Shown in pieces: positions 56,785-64,000 of a DNA stretch of 64,000 bases. Origin of the DNA: Eupeodes corollae (taxonomy: Eukaryota > Arthropoda > Insecta > Diptera > Syrphidae); NCBI RefSeq assembly GCF_945859685.1, contig NC_079147.1, positions 91,504,315-91,568,314 on the forward strand, in the 5' to 3' direction. The position numbers and the translations under genes are program-made. Below the pieces are notes generated by a model. That model worked only from the letters and a program-made list of their open reading frames with translations. It ran no database searches and had not been told where the DNA came from. Positions within the stretch are counted from its first letter, which is position 1. Every line of letters begins with the position of its first letter.

Positions 56785-59780
56785 CATGATTTATATGTAG
56801 TATAAATATTCTGCAAATTGTCAACAGCCTCAAAATCAGGCTCGTTTAAATCTTGGTTAATGGAAATGGTTTGGAAATGTGCCACAGAGTTGTGTTGGGT
56901 CAAAAGCTAAGCTTTGTAAGATTTGTTGTTAAGAACTATTGAAATTAGTTTTCATTAATTTTGACATGCATATCTTTTACATGGGTCGTGTTTTGTATTC
57001 AAATATCAATTCGACAAAACAAACAAGAATAATTGAAGTGCAGATTGTGTGAAGAATGCAAATGAAAGTGTGACAGTTCGCAACAATGAATTTAAAAACC
57101 GAATTTATTTTCTCAAAAGTATTTAATTAAAGTGATTAAAAATTAGTAGGCACCTCACCTTCAACATAATATATATTTTCAAACTATCTATAGAGTTTGT
57201 GAAACCGAGTTGAATCTGCCAAAGGAATGCAAAGACAATTCAGATTATGGTCAGCCAAAATGGAAATGCAAATTCCACTGATGTGTCTGCTAATCTAGTT
57301 ATCAACTATTTTGCGGAGGAATAATAAATATTTAAATAAAAGTTTAAAAATATGTCAATTCATTATTAAACGGTTTTTGAATTCCAAGAAAATATCAAAC
57401 AGGCGAAGTCCACATAATTTAGATTAGGTTAGGTTGAAACTTAAGACTGGAAAAAGCTTCGTGAGCTTTTCCAAGAATCCAAAATGCATTTATGTAGAAC
57501 TATTTCAAACACCTGTGTAATTCACTCTCCATTATCACCATTCATGTAATTTATGATAAGCAATACACCTGCATTCAGAGGAATCCTTCCTTTTCCCTTT
57601 ATGGTATTAAGCCCTAAGCCTTTTATCAGGACAGTATCAACTGATGACATAAATAGCTGCATTTCCATTTAACTGGTCTCAGTTCGTAAATGAAATTCAT
57701 CCAATGATTAGATTTAGTTGCTAGATGCCCAAAGCATGGGAAGTTATTGTATCGCACCACATCGTTGTCCCTGAGGTTTCAACTTTCAAATTATTATCAG
57801 TCTATTTTAAGTGCGTTTTCATATTCATTTCTGATGCCCGATATCCTTCTATTTTGCTTTACCAAGAATCAGTTAAATGGTTTGAATGAGTTAATCTAGA
57901 TATATAATCTGAGTTCTGGCAGCGCTTTCATTATGACTTTTTCCAAACCTTAAAAAATGACATATTTTCAAAGTGGTCTCTTTCGTATCTCATCGCACAT
58001 CATTTTAACGCCCACTGAAAGTATTTTATCACAAGAAGTAAAGTACACTCATGCATGAAAAAAGCAAGATGGTTATTTATATTTTTATTACATTTTCAAA
58101 ACCTCTTCAAAATTTAAAACAGCAACGAACATAACGAAACCAATGAACTCAAAATCGACCGGAATTGAAATGAAACTTGTATTGCAATTGCACATCAGAC
58201 AAGAAGTTTGCACTTCTTTCTTTTCTCAACTTTTGTGTGTGGGGGCCACAAGAAGTATAGGATAAAGAAAATAAAAAGGTTTTCTTTTGTAAATAGAGGA
58301 CAAGGATACTTGTTGTTCCTTACAATACATAAAAGATAAAGAGCGAAATGGAAAAAAGGATAAAATACAACATAAGAAAAACAACAACAATCTAAATTGC
58401 TGCATTGAATTTTCTGAGAAGTAGTCATACCTACATATATCCTTGAGTATTTTCTATTTACCAACTACAACTAGGTAGGTAGGTTAGTAATGCTTCGTAT
58501 CCTCGTACTCCGTAATATGAGGTTTGTTCCTTCTGAAATGCGCCTTCAAGTATCGTAGTCGTCTTCGTCATGCTTGATGTACCGATAAAAAGTACAATTT
58601 GAGGCTTGGCTATATACAAGCTTCTTTTTAAGAAACCTATCCCTAGATAAGGTACATTATACCTATATAGCATCTATCCATTATTCGTTTGGACTGTTCC
58701 CGTTGCACACTTATTTCATTTCCTATATACTGTTGGCACTTGGCATTCAAAGAAATATATAGGATCTTATTTCTAGAAGGTATCCACTATTTCCTAAGAG
58801 TCAGCTTGCCTCCTAGAAGCACTTAACAAGTAAAAAGAAATGATTGTTTTCTTGGCCAATAAGAGAAATGTCTTTTTAAAACTAATCTTACCAGAGGTGG
58901 TGAAGGAAATAAATTGTTAAATCAACTTTTAAATTGTATTTGAAACTTTTCAAATGAAATTATAACATTTTCTTTTCGTAAGCGAACGTTTTTCTTTTTA
59001 TCAAAAATTCTGCTTAAATTTTTACTTTTGCGAAATGTTTGTATTGATTCGAAATTTGAAACGAAAAAATGCCTTTTAGAAACATAAGGCGGGTATGGAT
59101 TAAAGTGAGACAAATTCAGCTTAAAGAAGCTTACGAATTCTCCGAAATAAGGTTAAGAGCTGATTTAAGTTAAAAAATGTAATGAAATAATGTCTAGTAC
59201 CCAAACAATTTAATAGCAATTTACACTTGATTACTTTGAACTTTTATTGTGAACGCATCCTAACAGCAATGAAAAAAGCTTTAATTTCTATCATGAGCTT
59301 TGCGAGAAGAAATTTGAATTTATGTGCCTAGGTTTATACGAACTAGATGTCTTAAAAATCATTGGAAAATGAAAGCAACGCCGGCAATTATTTTTTGCTA
59401 TATCAGAACTTAAGATCCTTAATACCTTATCATGAGCGAAACAGTCTATTTTCTTAGAGATTTTACACTGTTATAAATGTCTCATCAACGATTGGAATTT
59501 TAAATATTCTGAAATCACCATAACTTCAGTATAGTGGCAGGCAATAAAGCGACAACTTTACATCCGAGTAAAAATTTGTCTCATAGATATAATATTTAAC
59601 CGAAATGTTCTCTAGAGTATTTTTCAATATTTTTTTAAAGGCAGGGTTGATTTTATGTACTATATACTGAACTGTAGACCTACAAAAGTTTAGTGTTATT
59701 AAGGATTCGGTGTCTTTCTTAACTACTTTTTGTATTTAAGAGAAAATTTAAGATGCACACTCTTTTTCCAATTTAATCAG
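56785..59780. other. No recognisable gene
   Basis: About 3 kb without any motif I can assign. A TTAGGTTAGGTT run at about 57423 is the only short repeat noted. A minus-strand 89-codon ORF at 58195-58464 looks like low-complexity chance. Confidence 0.35.
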
Positions 59781-59785
59781 TAAAT

Positions 59786-61350
59786 TTAAATTTGTTGGGG
59801 CGCCGCGCCAGCCCAAATATGAGAGTTATTCTCGAGTTTTGGACGAATAAAAGCTTTGTAAATTATAGCCACATCAGAAGGGGCAATGAACTTCTTGCAT
59901 CGTCGTAGAAAACCTACACACTTAGCAGAATTTTTGGCGATGTCAAATCTGTGATCATTGCAGAAGTGGTTTGTGATGCATATACCTAGGACTGTTAGTT
60001 GTTTAATCTCATCGATGCAAGTACCACCCATGGATAGTGGCATTGGGGGTAGTGTTACGCTCTTGAGACAGTGGACTGCATTAAGTTTTGGAAGCAGTAC
60101 ATTCTACACGGTTTTTGAATCCCCATTGAACAATGCTGTCAAGATCAGAATTTAATGAGCTTACCATACGCGGTTGTCCACATACGAAGAACAAGGATGT
60201 GAAAAACGAATATGAAAAGGTAAGGGTGTTGTCATCACCAAAACAATGTAGTGGGTCAGAAGTTTCAGACAGAAGATCATTTATTAATATGAAAAAGAAA
60301 GTTGGAGACAAAATAGAGCCCTGGGCTACACCAGCGTTTATATTGTGGATATCAGATTCGAACCCGTCCAATACTACTTGAATTGAATGGTCCGAAAGGT
60401 AATTTCTAACAGCATTTTTGATAAGAGAATTTGATGCAGCGCTATCAAATGCCTTTGAAATATCAAGTGCAAAAATCTTACTTTCTCCAAAACGATGTAA
60501 GGATTTGTTCCACTGTTCGGTGAGATAAACCATGAGCTCACCAGTGGACCTATTGCTACGAAAGCCATACTGTCGGTCATTAGGAAGCTTCCGTTCTTCA
60601 AGATATTTCTTGAGCTGAAAATTGATTAGCGTTTCCAGGACCTTGGAAAGAAGGGACGTAAGTGCTATTGGACGACAGTAAGAGAGGGATGTGGATTCGC
60701 CTTTTTTCGGCACAGGCTGGATAAATGCAGTTTTCCATCCACTCAGAAATAGACCTATAGAGCAGAAAAGATGGAAAAGCTTACACAGTGGTGTTGCCAG
60801 TATTGACGAACACCTCTTTAGAACAATAGTGGGAATACTATCCGGGCCAGCGAATTTGTGAATGTCAAGATCTTTTAGTACTCTAGAAACTGTACGAGTG
60901 CGAAAGAAGATTAGTGTAATGGAATAATTTACGCTTTCAAGAATAGGACGGGTCATGTCACTCATTGGGAGCATCGAATTAACACCAAGCTGTGTTGCAA
61001 GCCAATTGGATTTATCAATCAAGCCTAGTGTGTGTGTTAGGAGTAGGAACTGACGATGAGTGTTGCTCACATTTTATACAAATGACCAGAAATTTGTACT
61101 ACCTTCGAGACTTAGTATTTTTTGCCGTGATTTCTGGTCATGCAAGATTTCAATGCGTCTAATATTTTCGTTACAAGTCTTTCTAGCTTGTTTAAACTTA
61201 TACCGGTTTTTCTCAATAGGGTTGCTTTGTAAAGCCGGAAACTTACATCTTTGATCCTAATAACCTTTCTTCAGCTCGAATCAAACCATGAGTTTTCCCT
61301 AGTTTAGTTTTGAGAATAGACCTAGATTTAATTTTTTGAGTGAAAGAAAA
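59786..61350 (-). pseudogene. Jockey/CR1-like LINE, RT domain, 329-codon frame
   Basis: The longest open frame in the window (61070-60081) encodes an RT. Upstream remnants of the linker reach about 61350. Blocks from the N-terminus: DLDIHKFAGPDSIPTIVLKR (about 60880-60820), AFIQPVPKKGE (about 60730-60700), CRPIALTSLLSKVLETLINF (about 60680-60620), DRQYGFRSNRSTGELMVYL (about 60580-60525), ALDISKAFDSA (about 60475-60445) with the first Asp, GVAQGSILSPTFFFILIND (about 60335-60280) and HCFGDDNTLTF (about 60250-60215) with both catalytic Asp residues. About 40 residues after KAFD are missing. After 60081 it continues in another frame to a QLTVLGICITNHF and YKAFIRPKLE C-terminus (60043-59786). The EN domain and true ends are absent. 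Confidence 0.85.
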
Positions 61351-61359
61351 CCGGTTGCT

Positions 61360-62200
61360 ATTTCTCTCCAAAAAATATTAAAAACTCAAAAAACAAATCT
61401 CTATCAAACGCTTGCAAAAATTAAATGTCGTGAATGATTTTGAACATTCTTAAATAATTTTTCCTTAAAATAAGAAATGCCGTTTTCATTCTTCTCAGTT
61501 CATTGTTATCTCATCTATTGTCATTGTAGGTAGAACTGACTCATATTTACATACGAAATCTATAGCATAATTAGAATATTATGTCAAATAGCTTTAGGCT
61601 CATTTCACACAGACGACCTATATGTAATATGATTTATTAGGCTGTGCAAAATGCATGAAGCCGGCAGCCTATCAAGTTATATGATTAGAAAAGACAAAAA
61701 GCTTTATGTTCCTAACAGAAGATTTTAACAGAGAAGTGATAACATAACTGAATTTTTTTAAAATAACTTTTCCCATTACTTATAAAGAAAAGCCAAAAAA
61801 ATGAGTGTTTTGTCTAGAGAAAACTTTAAATCCGCAAAACTATTTTAATTGGCGACTGTTTTATCATCTGTCTTTTCAAATTTGAATTATTTTATTTTTT
61901 TTTAAATTGATGAAAATCCGTAAGTGTACGGTGACATCGTTACATCAACCAAACTGACTTTTTGTGTGCTTTATGGGTTTGTGGAATAATTGGTCCGAAC
62001 TTTACAAAAAGATGCTGTCCAGACCGTTACAGTTAATGGTGACCGCTGTGTGGTGACCTTAATGACTGAAACACTAGCACGCTTCAACTTCGGCTTCGCC
62101 TGACGTTTACGAGTTCAGCCATAGGAATTTAATGAATGCTTTCACAATGACGCTTCGACCTCACGTTTCATTTGACGATCGTAAGGAAATAACGTTATGT
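61360..62200. other. No recognisable gene
   Basis: AT-rich; nothing supportable. Confidence 0.35.
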
Positions 62201-62207
62201 TTCATAA

Positions 62208-62758
62208 TAGGTCCGTTCGGGTACTTTCTGCACTAAAATTCGTAAAAAGAGATTTTTCAAAAAGTGGGGGCAACATTTTGTCCCAAGAAGACAAAAACAC
62301 AAAAAAGTAAGCGAGCGGGAAATCATCAAATTTATTCTACAATTTCACTGTCAAAATAATATAAATTTTGAAACATCATCGTTTCATTTCGTGTTTCGAA
62401 TTTTTTTTTTTGTAAATGAATATATCAAGACAACATGAACTTCAAGCAACATAATGATGGTGAATTGCTTTTTTTATGATTAAATTGAAACTTGAAATTT
62501 GCAATCTTGTTGCTGTTCTTTTTAAAAGAATTTTTTATTTTATAAGTGACAGCAAAAGCGAGCAATTTATTTGAAGTTCTATCAAATTAAGCACTTTTCA
62601 CAAATCAGCCCAAAGAAATTTCTTGGGCCAAAATTCGAAGGTTGGGGAAATATTTTACGAAAAACTACAAAATTTTTTGCTACTCAAAGAGAATTATGTT
62701 AAATTTTGTAATTGTTCGTAAAAATAGACTGTTTTAGGAATGTACACGAACGGACCTA
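62208..62758. mobile_element. Short TIR element (MITE-like)
   Basis: The left end TAGGTCCGTTCGGGTACTTTC (62208-62228) is mirrored at 62738-62758, whose complement is TAGGTCCGTTCGTGTACATTC: 19 of 21 positions agree. The 550-bp interior is AT-rich and non-coding. The superfamily is unknown; no clear target-site duplication was seen. Confidence 0.65.
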
Positions 62759-62764
62759 AAGTGA

Positions 62765-64000
62765 ATCCAAACGGAAGCTCTAGTTCCAATTTGCTGAATA
62801 TTTGCTTTGTTTGAAAGCTCGTTTTACAGCTGTAAAGAAGTCGAAAAACGAAAAACATTTGCTTTAGGAAGGATTCAAATTGGTTATTATAGGCTGTGTA
62901 AGCTACCTCCGCGATAAATTTAATTTTTTGGATTTCAAAACTCATATTTTTTTTTATTTTAAGAAAAAATAACAGCTTCTAATGACAGAAATGCCATTTT
63001 AGAAATGTCACATTGGGAGTGTCATTTCAAGCAACCTCGAAGCAGGCCCAACATAACGCAGAAGAAGCTGAAGCTTGTTTGTGTTTTAGCCATTATAGAT
63101 TCAGCAAAGCACAACATTTCATTGGGCACGTGCCACACTTGATTTATTGAAGGAAATTTTATTAACCGCGATATTTCACGTGAACCTGTGAATTGGTCTC
63201 CAAGATTATGATATTTAAAACTGCGCCGTGGACGCTTGACAATTTTCTGTTTTTATTACATTTTAAAGTTTTATATATATAAAATCATTATAATGAAACT
63301 GTTTGTATCAATTAGAAAAAATATTGTGTACTCGTTAAAGATAAGAACATTGTATACTTATATTCTGTATTTGTCATAGTACAAATCCTCAAAATCAACA
63401 GTCAAGTCCTTAAATTGTCTATGTTTATATTCTGAAAAATAATGAGATGTACCTATCTATTAATCTATATGATTCCAAGGAAGATTTAAAAATTCTGTTA
63501 AAATTGAACACGTGCTTCGAAGTCCGTATAGATGCTGTTTCAAATAAAAAAAATTCAAGATGGATTCTTTTGAAAGTCTAATTACAATCCAATAACATTT
63601 GAGTTGAGCAATTCATCATAATGTTTCACCCATTTCTATTTAATACAGTTTATATCAGAAAATATAATTTATTTCATAAAAAAAAACAGTATCTATCTTC
63701 CATTCCAGGGGACTATATCAGGAGGCCCAACAAATAGCTTTATATAAATCATAAATAGGAGAAGGGAGGATAAGGCAGGTTTCACATCTACCTTGTCGTA
63801 TTTTGCAATGTTACGTTTAATGTTTATGGTATCACATTGTATTGATTCATTGCGTTACACGTTAACGTTTTAGCTCACTCCCACGCCCAATCGCCGAACC
63901 AAAACCCCTGTCGAATGATACACGAGGCAACATTAATTTCGCATTTGAATTGCACAAGCAGATAAGCTATAATAATCCGTGTTTGATATTATCCAGTTTC
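62765..64000. other. No recognisable gene
   Basis: It contains an 83-codon minus-strand ORF (62945-62694) that overlaps the TIR of the preceding element and is unlikely to be genuine. Nothing else is identifiable up to the window end. Confidence 0.35.

Noticed and set aside
60133..60381. 82-codon plus-strand ORF.
   Set aside because: It is antisense to the Jockey/CR1-like RT.
1..64000. CRISPR arrays, bacterial operons, rRNA or phage genes.
   Set aside because: None is present; content is eukaryotic transposable elements and AT-rich spacer.

Overview
The window looks like a stretch of AT-rich insect chromosome, most likely from a true fly (Diptera). The grounds are the mixture of transposable-element families (RTE, Jockey-group and LOA/R1-group LINEs, DUF4817-type mariners, a Pif1-helicase Helitron, pogo/Tigger, Harbinger) and a tRNA-derived SINE of a type I associate with flies. 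The species cannot be named from this sequence. I recognise no intact host gene, tRNA, rRNA, CRISPR array or operon. Every coding segment I can identify belongs to a mobile element, and every one is broken by stops, frameshifts, internal deletions or truncation.

Layout. 0.3-0.7 kb holds an array of A/T-run inverted-repeat modules. 1.9-5.1 kb holds an inverted pair and a longer copy of a recurrent AT-rich repeat (called the GAGGCTGGG family here), plus the RNase H end of a LOA/R1-group LINE. 8.5-12.7 kb has two more repeat copies around a dead mariner, then a degenerate Helitron. 14.3-16.7 kb has a SINE and two repeat copies. 18.5-21.3 kb is a LINE-on-LINE cluster ending in a SINE. 23.5-25.5 kb has a complete repeat copy and a dead Tc1-like element. 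27.4-30.4 kb has a mariner 5' end abutting a second DDE transposase, then an RTE LINE. 32.6-34.6 kb has a LOA/R1-group LINE and another mariner remnant. 35.6-37.5 kb has a possible piggyBac end and a Harbinger transposase. 38.5-40.8 kb has a DUF7869-type pseudogene bracketed by terminal inverted repeats and carrying a nested LINE insertion with a 16-bp target-site duplication. 41.0-42.1 kb is another mariner, followed by a SINE and two unexplained convergent ORFs. 44.2-46.2 kb is a Tigger element interrupted by a repeat copy. 46.7-49.6 kb is the best RTE copy. 50.0-51.0 and 59.8-61.4 kb carry Jockey/CR1-like LINE pieces. 52.8-56.8 kb is a cluster of three repeat copies. 62.2-62.8 kb is a short inverted-repeat (MITE-like) element.

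The two leads most worth following are: (1) the DUF7869-type coding region lying between inverted repeats with the core ACAGAAATGGYGTAACCC, which suggests that this uncharacterised insect protein family is the transposase or cargo of a DNA transposon; and (2) the GAGGCTGGG family, at least twelve copies or fragments, with a conserved left end, internal units of about 175 bp, a GTAC/GGAC microsatellite, subterminal inverted repeats and a terminal hairpin, an architecture that recalls the Helentron-associated DINE-1/HINE elements. Family assignments come from remembered motif patterns rather than searches, so clade names are provisional.
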